This document shows positions 24,940 to 33,271 of a stretch of DNA of 64,000 bases, piece by piece. The notes under the pieces were generated by a model. It did no database searches, had not been told where the DNA came from, and worked only from the letters and a program-made list of their open reading frames with translations. A program made the position numbers and the translations under genes. The stretch is from assembly GCF_022869005.1 (NCBI RefSeq), contig NZ_JALIEA010000006.1, positions 81,050 through 145,049 of the forward strand, read 5' to 3'. The stretch is from Corynebacterium kalidii (GTDB lineage: Bacteria; Actinomycetota; Actinomycetes; Mycobacteriales; Mycobacteriaceae). How positions within the stretch are numbered: the first letter of the stretch is position 1; every line of letters starts with the position of its first letter.

Positions 24940-26070
24940 GTGAATAGTTACTCCACCCCCGGTCATGTCGCGGTCCTCGGAGGAGGGATCTTCGGGGTCT
25001 CCACCGCCGTCCAGTTGGCGCGCCGGGACATCCGGGTGACCCTGGTGACCGACGGCGCCCTGGCGTCCGGAGCGTCCGGACGGTCCCTGGCCTGGTTGAA
25101 CACCGCAGGCCACCGCTCCCTGCCGTACCACACCCTCCGGCTCGCGGGCATCGACCGGTGGAAGACCTGGCGGTTGAACCACCCGGAACACGCGGACGCC
25201 CTGCAATTCTCCGGTGGGCTGACCTGGGCGGGCGACGGGGAGTCGTTCCGGGACCGCCACGACCATGAACGCTCCCTGGGCTATGACTCGGTGTGGGTCA
25301 GCGCCGACCAGGCCGCCGACCTGGTCCCCGGCATCGACCCGGGGGCCGTCGCGGCGGAAGGTGCGATCTTCAACCCCGGTGAAGGGTGGGTCGACCTGCC
25401 CACCGTCATCGGCGTCCTGGCCGCCGAGGTGCGTGACCGGGGCGGCCGCGTCGTCGAGAACGCCGGACGGTGCAGCGTCGTCACCGGGGACGGCCGGGCG
25501 ACGGCGGTCGCCACCGGGGACGGCTCGCGGATCGACGCGGACGCCGTCGTGGTCGCCGCGGGGCCGCAGACACCGGCGTTGCTGGGGGAGACGGGGGTCG
25601 GTGTCGGTGACGACAGCCCCGCCGCCTTCGTCGCCGTGACCCGGCCGGTGGAGTCGGACCTGCAGACCGTCCTGAACACCCCGAACGTGGCGATCCGCCG
25701 TGCGGTCGACGGCGGCCTCGTCATGGACTCGGGATGGTCCGAGGAGACCGTCCGGGTCGCGGAGGACGGCTCGCTGGACATCGACGACGCGGTCGTCGCC
25801 AGGCTGATGGAGGAGGCGTCGGCCGTCCTCGCCGGGCACCCGACCCTGGAACTCGACCACATCGGCGCCGGCTACAAACCGATCCCCGGTGACGGGGAAC
25901 CCGTCGTCGGCCGGGTGGACGGGGTCGACGGCCTGTACACCGCGTTCAGCCACTCCGGGGCGACCCTCGGGCTGCTCGTCGGGGAGCTCCTCGCCACCGA
26001 GATCGCGGACGGTGTCGCGTCACCGCTGCTGGACACCTTCCGTCCGTCGCGTTTCCGCCGGGGAGAGTAG
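24940..26070 (+). CDS. FAD-dependent oxidoreductase of the DAO family (possible fructosyl-amine oxidase)
   Basis: A 376-residue flavoprotein. The dinucleotide motif is VAVLGGGIFGVSTAVQLARR, and a second FAD contact is in ADAVVVAAGPQTPAL. The C-terminal GYKPIPGDGEPVVGRV and FSHSGATLGLLVGELLATEI are typical of DAO enzymes such as glycine, sarcosine and fructosyl-amino acid oxidases. GTG 24940 is the start. In this operon it could cleave the C-N bond of a glycated amine by oxidation, or oxidise the released amino acid. Fructosyl-amino acid oxidases are known from Corynebacterium. The exact substrate is inferred from context. Confidence 0.78.
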   Translation: MNSYSTPGHVAVLGGGIFGVSTAVQLARRDIRVTLVTDGALASGASGRSLAWLNTAGHRSLPYHTLRLAGIDRWKTWRLNHPEHADALQFSGGLTWAGDGESFRDRHDHERSLGYDSVWVSADQAADLVPGIDPGAVAAEGAIFNPGEGWVDLPTVIGVLAAEVRDRGGRVVENAGRCSVVTGDGRATAVATGDGSRIDADAVVVAAGPQTPALLGETGVGVGDDSPAAFVAVTRPVESDLQTVLNTPNVAIRRAVDGGLVMDSGWSEETVRVAEDGSLDIDDAVVARLMEEASAVLAGHPTLELDHIGAGYKPIPGDGEPVVGRVDGVDGLYTAFSHSGATLGLLVGELLATEIADGVASPLLDTFRPSRFRRGE

Positions 26071-26073
26071 CCC

Positions 26074-26910
26074 ATGGCATCCCCCCACCTGATCACCGTC
26101 GGGGACAACGTCGTCGACCGCTACCAGGCGCTGGAGACGATGTACCCGGGAGGAAACTGCGTCAACGTCGCCGTCTTCGCCCGACGCTCCGGCCTCACGT
26201 CGTCCTACCTCGGAGCCGTCGGCGACGACGACGCAGGGACGCTCATCGCCGGCTCCCTCGACGCCGAAGGCGTCGGGACCTCCCTGCTCAGGACGGTTCC
26301 CGGCGGACAGACGGCGTGGTGTCTCATCGGACACCGTGACGGCGACCGGGTCTTCCTCGGATCCGACCTGGGGGTGTCACTGTTTACCCCGGACGCGGCG
26401 GACCTCGCGGCGATCGCCCGGGCGGACGCGGTGCACGTCGGCGCGTCCTCCCACATGGACGACTGGGTCGCCGAACTCGGCTCCCGGACGAAGGTGTCCT
26501 ACGACTTCTCCACCTACGGGGACCGACGGCGTATCGCCGCAGTCGCCCCGCACCTCTGGCTGGCCACGGTGTCCGGCGGCGGCCTCACCGACACCGAGGT
26601 CGCCGAGCTGGCCGGCACCGTCACCGCGGCGGGCGCCGAATGGGTGCTCGTGACCCGCGGAGCCGCAGGTGCCGTCCTGTTCCACGGGGCCCGGCAGTGG
26701 TCCGTGGCGGCGACACCCACGCACGTCGTCGACACCCTCGGGTCGGGCGACACCTTCCTCGCGAGAGTGCTCACCGGACTGCTGCGCCACGAGGCCCCAC
26801 CGGAGTTCCTCGCCGCCGCCGCCGAGGCCGCCGCCACGACCTGCGGGACCGTCTCCGCGTTCGGGCATCCCGCGCCGGACACCGTCGCCGCACAACACAG
26901 CCCCCACTGA
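26074..26910 (+). CDS. frlD: PfkB-family sugar kinase, fructoselysine 6-kinase-like
   Basis: A 278-residue ribokinase-fold kinase. The N-terminal substrate region is GDNVVDRY and YPGGNCVNVAVFARR. The C-terminal motif VVDTLGSGDTFLARVL supplies the anion hole and catalytic Asp (Ser replaces the usual Ala). The short length and the N-terminal pattern VGDNVVDRY match fructoselysine kinase FrlD. It starts three bases after the oxidase stop. It should phosphorylate the sugar of a glycated amine at O6, making the substrate for the SIS protein downstream. Confidence 0.8.
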   Translation: MASPHLITVGDNVVDRYQALETMYPGGNCVNVAVFARRSGLTSSYLGAVGDDDAGTLIAGSLDAEGVGTSLLRTVPGGQTAWCLIGHRDGDRVFLGSDLGVSLFTPDAADLAAIARADAVHVGASSHMDDWVAELGSRTKVSYDFSTYGDRRRIAAVAPHLWLATVSGGGLTDTEVAELAGTVTAAGAEWVLVTRGAAGAVLFHGARQWSVAATPTHVVDTLGSGDTFLARVLTGLLRHEAPPEFLAAAAEAAATTCGTVSAFGHPAPDTVAAQHSPH

Positions 26911-26967
26911 CAATCAGCACTGACAACCAGCACTGACAACCAGGCAACAACCAGAAGGAGTACCACC

Positions 26968-27984
26968 ATGACCGACGGAACCTACCTCGGCCCCACCACC
27001 CCCGCCGCGATCCCCGACGACTACGTCCCGACCCTCCGGGAGGGGCTGTCCCTCTGGGACGGCATCGCCGCCTGGGTCCGTGACATCCCGGACCTCCGTC
27101 ACATCTACCTCGTCGGCGCCGGCGGGTCGTTCGCCGGGCTGACGGCGATGAAGTACGTGCTCGACAGCCGGGCCGTCACGGCGTCGGACCACGTCAACCC
27201 GGCCGAGTTCGTGTCACGCGCACCACGGGGCGTCGACGGGACGTCGCTGGTGCTCGTCTTCTCCGGGAAGGGGGAGACCCCCGAGACCGTGCGTGCCGCC
27301 CAGTGGGCGGTGGCGCGTGGCGCCAACGTCGCCGCTGTGACGATGGGCGGCGACTCACCCCTCGCGGACGCCGTCCCCACGGCGTTCGTCGGGACGTCCG
27401 GCTGGGCAAACCAGTTGCTGCTCCAGCTGGTGGCGCTGGCGGTGCTGCAGCGCGAAGGGGTCGACGTCGCCGGGGAACTGGCCGCCCTGGAGGCGCTGCC
27501 GGAAGCGCTCGAGGCGGCGGTGCACGCCTTCGAACCCCGCGCCGCACGCATCGCCGCGGACATGAAGGACGTGCCGGTGACCTACCTCGTGGCGTCCGGG
27601 CCGCTCGTCGGGCCGGGAGAGACCTTCACCTCCTGTTTCCTGCAGGAGATGCAGTGGATGCACGCCGCCACGATCAACGCCAACACCTTCTTCCAGGGGC
27701 CCTTCGAGGTCTTCGACAGCGAGACGCGGAGTTTCCTGTTCCTCGGCGAGGACGCGACCCGCCCGATGGGGGAGCGCGCACTGGACTTCCTGTCCCGGTA
27801 CTCCGGGGAGACGGTGGTGCTGGACAGCCGTGACCTCGACCTGCCCGGCATTGACGGTGACCAGCGTGGGTTCGTGGCCCCGCTGGTGTTCTACGCGCTG
27901 ATGTTCCGCCTGGCCGCGCACTACGCCGCGGTCCGTGGGTACGCGCTCGAGGGCCGACGCTACATGTGGCAGTTCGCGTACTGA
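26968..27984 (+). CDS. frlB: SIS-domain deglycase, fructoselysine-6-phosphate deglycase-like (FrlB)
   Basis: A 338-residue protein with two SIS domains. The first has the sugar-phosphate loop VGAGGSFAGLTAMKYVL and SGKGETPETV; the second runs through about residues 190-330 with FLQEMQWMHAATINAN, where a glutamate of FrlB-type enzymes sits. Such enzymes split phosphorylated Amadori products into glucose 6-phosphate and the free amine. It ends the operon, and pairing with the PfkB kinase is the FrlB/FrlD signature. The symbol is by similarity of set and fold. Confidence 0.8.
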   Translation: MTDGTYLGPTTPAAIPDDYVPTLREGLSLWDGIAAWVRDIPDLRHIYLVGAGGSFAGLTAMKYVLDSRAVTASDHVNPAEFVSRAPRGVDGTSLVLVFSGKGETPETVRAAQWAVARGANVAAVTMGGDSPLADAVPTAFVGTSGWANQLLLQLVALAVLQREGVDVAGELAALEALPEALEAAVHAFEPRAARIAADMKDVPVTYLVASGPLVGPGETFTSCFLQEMQWMHAATINANTFFQGPFEVFDSETRSFLFLGEDATRPMGERALDFLSRYSGETVVLDSRDLDLPGIDGDQRGFVAPLVFYALMFRLAAHYAAVRGYALEGRRYMWQFAY

Positions 27985-28021
27985 GCCGGGTGGGTCGTGC
28001 GGCGGGGGTCGCTGCCGGGGG

Positions 28022-28387
28022 TCAGGAGACTGCGGAGCGTACGATCTCGGCGATCCGCTTCTCGGCATCCGCATCGATGCTGTCGAAGTACCATGCGGCG
28101 GGCGTCAACGTCCCGTCTGCGCCCCCGGCAGGGGCGGTGGTGACTTTCTCGGTGAGGGCGAGGTTGAGCCGCTCGTCGTTACGGAGTGTCACCAGTGCCG
28201 GAGTACTTGCCGACGCGGCGTAGGCAGGCATCCCGTACCAGATCCGGGGTTTCAGGTCGGGGGCCGCGGCCATGATGATGTCGTGTGCGTGCTGCATGAC
28301 GGACCGGCGTGGTTCGTCCATCCCGGCGATCTTGTCGAGTACCCGGGAGAGGTTCTTCGCGTCCTTAGACGACGATGATGACGGCAT
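28022..28387 (-). CDS. DUF1801 (YdhG-like) domain protein
   Basis: A 121-residue soluble protein. The segment IMAAAPDLKPRIWYGMPAYA is typical of DUF1801, a small alpha/beta fold also found in YdhG/YjbR-like proteins. ATG 28387 has gaaagga upstream. The function of the family is unknown. It is a single gene, convergent with the Amadori operon. Confidence 0.72.
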   Translation of the reverse strand: MPSSSSSKDAKNLSRVLDKIAGMDEPRRSVMQHAHDIIMAAAPDLKPRIWYGMPAYAASASTPALVTLRNDERLNLALTEKVTTAPAGGADGTLTPAAWYFDSIDADAEKRIAEIVRSAVS

Positions 28388-28776
28388 GGTGTGTCCTTTC
28401 CTCGACCGATGGCGGGGCATCGGTGGCGTGAAGTCGGCGCTGTCGTGCGCCACACCCCATCCGGACATGTCCTGATCTGGTCAGGCCTCTCCGCGATGAT
28501 TCACGTGGTCGTCACGTGGAAGTGCGTGTGGTGGATCGAGCCACCGAGCTCAGGATACAGGACGGGTACAGGTGGGGAAAGGTCCGGGGTGGCAGCCCCC
28601 GGCCGGGGCCGTCGGGCCCGTGTGCGCCTGAGAACCCGGGGCGTTGGTGGTTTTGAGGCCCGGAAACCGACAATGGCCCGGGCTCCCAGGTAAGGGAGGG
28701 TCAGGGATTGGCCAGGGAATGGCCAAGGAATGGCCAGGTAAGGGCCCAGGCGACCGCCTCACCAACCCAACCACCC
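28388..28776. other. Gene-free region with degenerate repeats
   Basis: No coding frame with family resemblance is seen. At 28706-28742 there are three imperfect 11-bp tandem units related to gaatggccagg, followed by a run of ggcccagg. The region separates a minus-strand DUF1801 gene from the 3' end of the response regulator gene. Confidence 0.5.
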
Positions 28777-29439
28777 TCACCGCCCCACGATCCCCGCCTC
28801 GTAGGCGGCGATCACCAGCTGCGCCCTGTCCCGTGCGTCCAGTTTGGCCAGCAGGTTGCCGACATGGGTCTTCACCGTGCGCATCGATATGGTCAGGTCA
28901 TCGGCGATCTCGCCGTTCGACCGGCCCCGGGCCACCAGGGTGAGCACCTCGGTCTCCCGGGCGGTCAACCGCGCCAGGCCCGCGACCCGCCCACCACCGG
29001 CGGCCGTGCGTGGCGAGTGGACGAAGTGCTCCACCAGCCGCGCCAGGATCGCCGGGGCGAACAACGACTCCCCGTCACAGGTCCGGCGCACCGCGTCGAC
29101 CAGTTGGTCGGGCCGGGCGTCCTTCAGCAGGAATCCGCTGGCACCGGCGCGCAACGCCTCGTGGACGTACTCGTCGAGGTCGAACATGCTGAGCACGATC
29201 ACCTTCGTCGCGGCCAGCGCCGGATCGGCGGTGATCCGGCGGGTGGCTTCCAGGCCGTCCTGACCGGGCATCCTGATGTCCATCAGAACGACATCGGGGA
29301 GCAGGGTCCGCGCCTGCCGGACGGCGTCCTCACCGTCGGCCGCCTCGCCCACGGAGGACAACCCGTCCGCGCCGTCGATGATCAGCCGCAGGCTGTGGCG
29401 CAGCAACGGCTGGTCGTCGACCACCAGCACCCGGATCAC
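28777..29439 (-). CDS. NarL/LuxR-family response regulator
   Basis: A 220-residue response regulator. The receiver domain has acidic residues VVDDQ at 7-10 and phosphoacceptor Asp54 in VVLMDIRMPGQ, then Lys in FLLKDA. The LuxR helix-turn-helix occupies about 155-218 (LTARETEVLTLVARGRSNGE, then TVKTHVGNLLAKL). Its start overlaps the kinase stop by 4 bp. It likely controls the divergent ABC exporter. Confidence 0.9.
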   Translation of the reverse strand: MIRVLVVDDQPLLRHSLRLIIDGADGLSSVGEAADGEDAVRQARTLLPDVVLMDIRMPGQDGLEATRRITADPALAATKVIVLSMFDLDEYVHEALRAGASGFLLKDARPDQLVDAVRRTCDGESLFAPAILARLVEHFVHSPRTAAGGGRVAGLARLTARETEVLTLVARGRSNGEIADDLTISMRTVKTHVGNLLAKLDARDRAQLVIAAYEAGIVGR

Positions 29440-30326
29440 CGGAGGTCACCGTCCGGGAAACGGAGGCGGAGCCGGAACCCGTCGGCCTGTCTGAGCGTCG
29501 TCAGGGAGCCGCCCAGGCCCTCGGCGCGCCGGCGTAACGCGGACAGTCCGTGACCCGCCCCGGGCTGGGGACGGTGGTCGGGTGCGGGGCCCGCGTCCGT
29601 GACGGTGACGACAACGTCCCCTGAGTCCCCGCCGTCGCTGCCGTCGCGTCGTACGTCCACCGTCGCCGGTGTCTGCCCGGCGTGGCGCAGGACGTTGGCC
29701 AGTGCCTCCCGCACCGACGCGCACACCGCGACCTGCACGCCGGGGGAGACGTGGCCGAGCTCGCCGAGCCGCAGCTCGGCCGGGACGCCCGCGCCGACGG
29801 CTGCGTCGACGATCGCCGGAAGGTCCCCGAGCGTCTCCGCGGGACGCAGCGGCGCGTCCGGCGCGTCGTGCGCGGCGTCCGGGGAGCGCAGGACGGTGAG
29901 CATGCGGCGCAGCTCCGTCGTCGTCTCCCGCCCTACCGCCTCGATGTCGGCCAACGCGGCCCGACGTTCCGCGTCACCCTGCGGGCCTGTCGCGCCCGAC
30001 GCCGCCGCCGCGCGGACGGTGATCAGGCCGAGACCGTGGGAGACCAGGTCATGCAGTTCCCCGGCGATGCGGAGCCGCTCGGTCTGCGTGGCCTTCTCCG
30101 CCGCCCACGTCTCCAGCTCCGCCTCGTAGCGACGCCGTTCCGACCGGGCCTTCAGGGCCGCGCCCGCGGCGAGGGCGAGACTCGTCCCCACCGCGGCCAG
30201 GACCGCCGTCCACGCGGCCGCCGGGCTGTCGACACCCATCGCCAGCAGCCCGCACAACACCAGGGCGATGGCCACGGTCGCGGCGAGCCACGTCCGCGAA
30301 CGCCAGGTCGGCCGGTCATCATGCAT
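29436..30326 (-). CDS. Sensor histidine kinase (HisKA_3 type)
   Basis: A 296-residue membrane kinase. Two hydrophobic spans occur within residues 12-60, separated by a short loop, so no large external sensor is present. The dimerisation/phosphoacceptor helix is ERLRIAGELHDLVSHGLGLI with His92. The ATPase domain has REALANVLRHAG (N box) and GHGLSALRRRAEGLGG (G box). The short loop suggests sensing in or at the membrane, as in intramembrane-sensing kinases next to antibiotic ABC exporters. ATG 30326 is divergent from the ABC genes. Confidence 0.88.
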   Translation of the reverse strand: MHDDRPTWRSRTWLAATVAIALVLCGLLAMGVDSPAAAWTAVLAAVGTSLALAAGAALKARSERRRYEAELETWAAEKATQTERLRIAGELHDLVSHGLGLITVRAAAASGATGPQGDAERRAALADIEAVGRETTTELRRMLTVLRSPDAAHDAPDAPLRPAETLGDLPAIVDAAVGAGVPAELRLGELGHVSPGVQVAVCASVREALANVLRHAGQTPATVDVRRDGSDGGDSGDVVVTVTDAGPAPDHRPQPGAGHGLSALRRRAEGLGGSLTTLRQADGFRLRLRFPDGDLR

Positions 30327-30364
30327 AGCTCCGGAGTCTATCCGCCGGCGACGACGCCCACATC

Positions 30365-30395
30365 GGACCACGGTACGAGGGACCACGGTCCGTGG
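30365..30395. promoter_or_regulatory. Putative response-regulator sites before the ABC exporter
   Basis: The word ggaccacggt occurs twice as a direct repeat (30365-30374 and 30380-30389), and the second copy is part of the perfect dyad ccacgg-t-ccgtgg (30383-30395). They lie between the kinase and the ABC genes. NarL-type regulators bind such repeats; the link is inferred. Confidence 0.5.
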
Positions 30396-30461
30396 GGTCC
30401 GCGCGAAGTCCGGTCCCCGGGCCGATGACTGACGGCGCGCCCGCCGGGTGGGATGGGTGTC

Positions 30462-31172
30462 ATGATCAGAATCGACAGTCTCACGAAGACGCGGGGACCA
30501 CGGACCATCCTCGACGACGTCTCCTTCCAGGCCCGTCCCGGGGCGGTGACCGGGTTCCTGGGGCCGAACGGTGCGGGGAAGTCGTCCACCCTGCGGATCC
30601 TGCTCGGCATCGACCGGGCCACCTCGGGCACCGCCCTGGTGGACGGTAGGCCGTACCCGTCGCTGGACCGTCCCGTCACCCGCGTCGGTTCGCTGCTGGA
30701 CGGGTCGGGCGCGCACCGCTCCCGCACCGCCCGCAACCACCTCGCCTGGGTCGCCCGCAGCAACGGGATCCCGTCGGGCCGGGTCGACGAGGTCCTCGCC
30801 GCCGTCGACCTGACCGACGCCGCACGCACCCGGGTGGGACGCTTCTCCCTGGGCATGGGGCAACGACTCGGCCTGGCGACCGCGCTGCTGGGCGAGCCGG
30901 ATGTCCTGGTCCTCGACGAGCCGGTCAACGGGCTCGACCCGGAGGGCATCCGGTGGCTGCGCCGCCTGCTGCGTGCGCACGCGGACGCCGGGGGCACCGT
31001 CCTGCTGTCCAGCCACCTGATGGGGGAGGTCGCGGAGATCGCCGACGACCTCGTCGTGATCACCGGCGGGCGGATCGTCGCCACCGGCCCGGTGGCGGAC
31101 GTGACTCGCGGCTACCCGACGTTGGAGGACGCGTTCTTCGACCTCACCGGCGGAACGGGGGTGCGGCGATGA
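30462..31172 (+). CDS. ABC exporter ATP-binding protein
   Basis: A 236-residue ATPase of the bacitracin/lantibiotic (ABC-2) group. The Walker A motif is GPNGAGKSSTLR, the signature is FSLGMGQRLGLATALLG, and Walker B is VLVLDEPVNGLDPEG. ATG 30462 is chosen because it begins at the conserved region; ATG 30453 would add three residues. Its TGA overlaps the ATG of the first permease gene. It probably powers drug or peptide efflux controlled by the adjacent two-component system. Confidence 0.88.
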   Translation: MIRIDSLTKTRGPRTILDDVSFQARPGAVTGFLGPNGAGKSSTLRILLGIDRATSGTALVDGRPYPSLDRPVTRVGSLLDGSGAHRSRTARNHLAWVARSNGIPSGRVDEVLAAVDLTDAARTRVGRFSLGMGQRLGLATALLGEPDVLVLDEPVNGLDPEGIRWLRRLLRAHADAGGTVLLSSHLMGEVAEIADDLVVITGGRIVATGPVADVTRGYPTLEDAFFDLTGGTGVRR

Positions 31173-31960
31173 GGACGACCGTCGGTGCGGAACTGCGCAA
31201 GGCGGCCACACTCCCCGCGGTGTGGGCCGGGGCGGCCGTGACGGTGGTGGGGTCGGTGGCCCTGGCCGTCCTCAACGCCGTCAGCGTGCGCGGCGCCGTG
31301 TCCTCCGGGCAGGAGGACATGATCGCCGATTCGTCAGGCACCTCGCCGTTCGAGTCCGCGGTCACGGCGATGCCGATCACCGGCGTGATCGGGGCGCTGG
31401 TCATCGGCGTGGTGGTCATCGGCAGCGAGTACACCGCGGACCGTGCCGAGTCCGGCGGCGGACGTCAGATCGCCACCACCCTGGTGTCGTCCCCGCGCCG
31501 GGTGGACCTGCTGGTCTCGAAGGTCGTCACGGTTGTGGCCCTCGTAGTCGCGACGGCCCTGGTGGCGGTCCCGGCGTCGGTCGGTGTGGCGTGGGTGGTG
31601 ACCGGGTCCGTGGCGCAGGAGAGCGTGTCGCTGTCGGACGCCCTGCTGCGGTCCGGCGGGGCGACGCTGTACTGGGCGTGCATGGGGTTGATCGCCTTCG
31701 CCGTCACCGTCCTGACCCGCAGCGGGACGATCCCCCTGGTGGTCTTCATCGCCAACAGCTCGTTGGTGTCGGTGACGTTCCTGTTGAGCCGGGTGACCGA
31801 GCTGGCGAACTGGCTGCCGGACATGGCCGGACGCAACCTCTTCGGCATCGAGGGTGCCGAGGGCGGCCTGGAACCCCTGCCCGGTGCGCTGGTGATGCTG
31901 GCGTGGACGCTGGTGATGCTGGTCATCGCCGGTGTCGTCTTCGAACGACGGGACGGGTGA
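31169..31960 (+). CDS. ABC-2 type permease subunit 1
   Basis: A 263-residue integral membrane protein with about six hydrophobic spans. The sequence after the first span has the polar loop typical of ABC-2 proteins, followed by a segment with STAD-like YTADRAESGGGRQIATTLV. It overlaps the ATPase gene by 4 bp and is followed by a second permease, so a heterodimeric membrane part is likely. The substrate is unknown. Confidence 0.8.
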   Translation: MRTTVGAELRKAATLPAVWAGAAVTVVGSVALAVLNAVSVRGAVSSGQEDMIADSSGTSPFESAVTAMPITGVIGALVIGVVVIGSEYTADRAESGGGRQIATTLVSSPRRVDLLVSKVVTVVALVVATALVAVPASVGVAWVVTGSVAQESVSLSDALLRSGGATLYWACMGLIAFAVTVLTRSGTIPLVVFIANSSLVSVTFLLSRVTELANWLPDMAGRNLFGIEGAEGGLEPLPGALVMLAWTLVMLVIAGVVFERRDG

Positions 31961-31964
31961 CGTG

Positions 31965-32696
31965 ATGGGTACCGTAGACACGCCGGCAGCCACACCGACG
32001 CGGAGCATCGCGCGCACCACGGCAGCGGAGCTGGAGAAACTGCGCACCCTCCCCGCGGTGACCGTGACAGTCCTGGCGACCGTGGCTTTCACCGTGGTGT
32101 TCACCGCGGCGATGGGAGGGCCGTCGGAGGATATGCCGGTGCTGCAGATCGTTCCCTTCCTGCAGGTCGGCATCATCCTGCTGGGGATCCTGCCGACCGC
32201 GCACGAGTACGCCGGGGGGCAGTTCCGGACCACACTGACCGCGGAGCCCCGTCGCGGGCACCTGCTGCTCGGCAAGACCGTCGCCACGGGCACCGTGGTG
32301 GCGGGCGCGGTGATCCTGACGCTGGGCAGCGGGGTACTGATGGCGACGGTGACAGGAGACTCCGGCAGCAGTACCCCCGGTGACGACGCAGCCCGCCTGC
32401 TCGGTGCCGCCGTGTATCTCGTCCTGGTCGGGGTGTTCTCCCACCTCGTCACCGCGTCGGTCAGGCACATGGTCCCGGCGCTGGTCGGGCTGCTGGCCCT
32501 GGTGGTGGTGTTCCCTCCGCTGGTCGCCGCGGTCACCGAGCACGCCCGCTGGCTGCCGGGGGAGGCCGGCGCGATGCTGTACCGGTCGCGGCCCGACGCG
32601 GTGCTGGGCCCGGTGGGCGGGGCGCTGGTTCTGGTCGGGTGGATAGTTGTCGCAGCGGTGGTCGCGGTTGTCCTGGCGCGCCGGCGGGACGGGTGA
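31965..32696 (+). CDS. ABC-2 type permease subunit 2
   Basis: A 243-residue membrane protein with about six spans and the motif AHEYAGGQFRTTLTAEPRR, which matches the corresponding segment of subunit 1. The two subunits therefore arose by duplication. ATG 31965 follows the subunit 1 stop by two bases; GTG 31962 is an alternative. It completes the three-gene exporter. Confidence 0.8.
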   Translation: MGTVDTPAATPTRSIARTTAAELEKLRTLPAVTVTVLATVAFTVVFTAAMGGPSEDMPVLQIVPFLQVGIILLGILPTAHEYAGGQFRTTLTAEPRRGHLLLGKTVATGTVVAGAVILTLGSGVLMATVTGDSGSSTPGDDAARLLGAAVYLVLVGVFSHLVTASVRHMVPALVGLLALVVVFPPLVAAVTEHARWLPGEAGAMLYRSRPDAVLGPVGGALVLVGWIVVAAVVAVVLARRRDG

Positions 32697-32754
32697 CCTG
32701 ACGGGACGGCGGCGGAGCGGCTGAGACCCCGGGGCGTGATGGGGATGTTCTGGC

Positions 32755-33099
32755 CTACCAGATCTTGTCCACCCAGGCGGAGTAGCTGGCGCCACCGGGC
32801 AGGAAGACCTGGCCGAGAGAGTACCTATCGGGGGTGCCCCCGATCCCGCGGTAGAACATGCCCGGCTGGGTGCGGCAGTTGCCCTCGGTGTACCCGCCGA
32901 AGACGGGGCCGATCCTCACGTCGTGGTTGATCCGGCACGCAACAGTGAGCGCCTTGGTTTCAGCTTCCGGCGCGGCACTCGCGGCCGGAGCGGCGAGGCC
33001 GGCAACGAGACCGGCGCCGGCGGCGGCGACAGTGGCGCGGGTGGCCCAGCGGCGGAGGGCGGACGGCCGGGTGGGCATGGACGGACTGGTGTGGGACAT
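32755..33099 (-). CDS. Small secreted protein, unknown function
   Basis: A 114-residue exported protein. The signal peptide spans residues 1-42 (basic RRWATRAT, hydrophobic core, cleavage after APAASA). The mature part has two cysteines (VACRINHD and GNCRTQPG) likely joined by a disulfide, and is rich in Gly, Tyr and aromatic residues. ATG 33099 follows caggaga. No family is recognised; it is a candidate small extracellular or cell-wall-associated protein. Confidence 0.68.
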   Translation of the reverse strand: MSHTSPSMPTRPSALRRWATRATVAAAGAGLVAGLAAPAASAAPEAETKALTVACRINHDVRIGPVFGGYTEGNCRTQPGMFYRGIGGTPDRYSLGQVFLPGGASYSAWVDKIW

Positions 33100-33271
33100 C
33101 GGGCACTCTCCTGTGATGGTGCGGAAGGCAGCGGAAGATAATGACAGAAACAGAGCGACGGTGACTGAGGACGTCATACTCAGCCGTCGCCGGTGGATCG
33201 ATCATTACATAATCACTTAAGGGGCTCAAGGTTTTGCGCGATTCCGGTCTCAGTCGGCAACCGTCACGCGG

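Noticed and set aside
23107..25953. A 948-codon open frame on the minus strand opposite the ABC ATPase, Gfo and DAO genes
   Set aside because: It is antisense to three clear genes, has no domain signature and its composition is that of a GC-rich shadow frame.
28706..28742. CRISPR-like array
   Set aside because: The units are only 11 bp, imperfect and without spacers.
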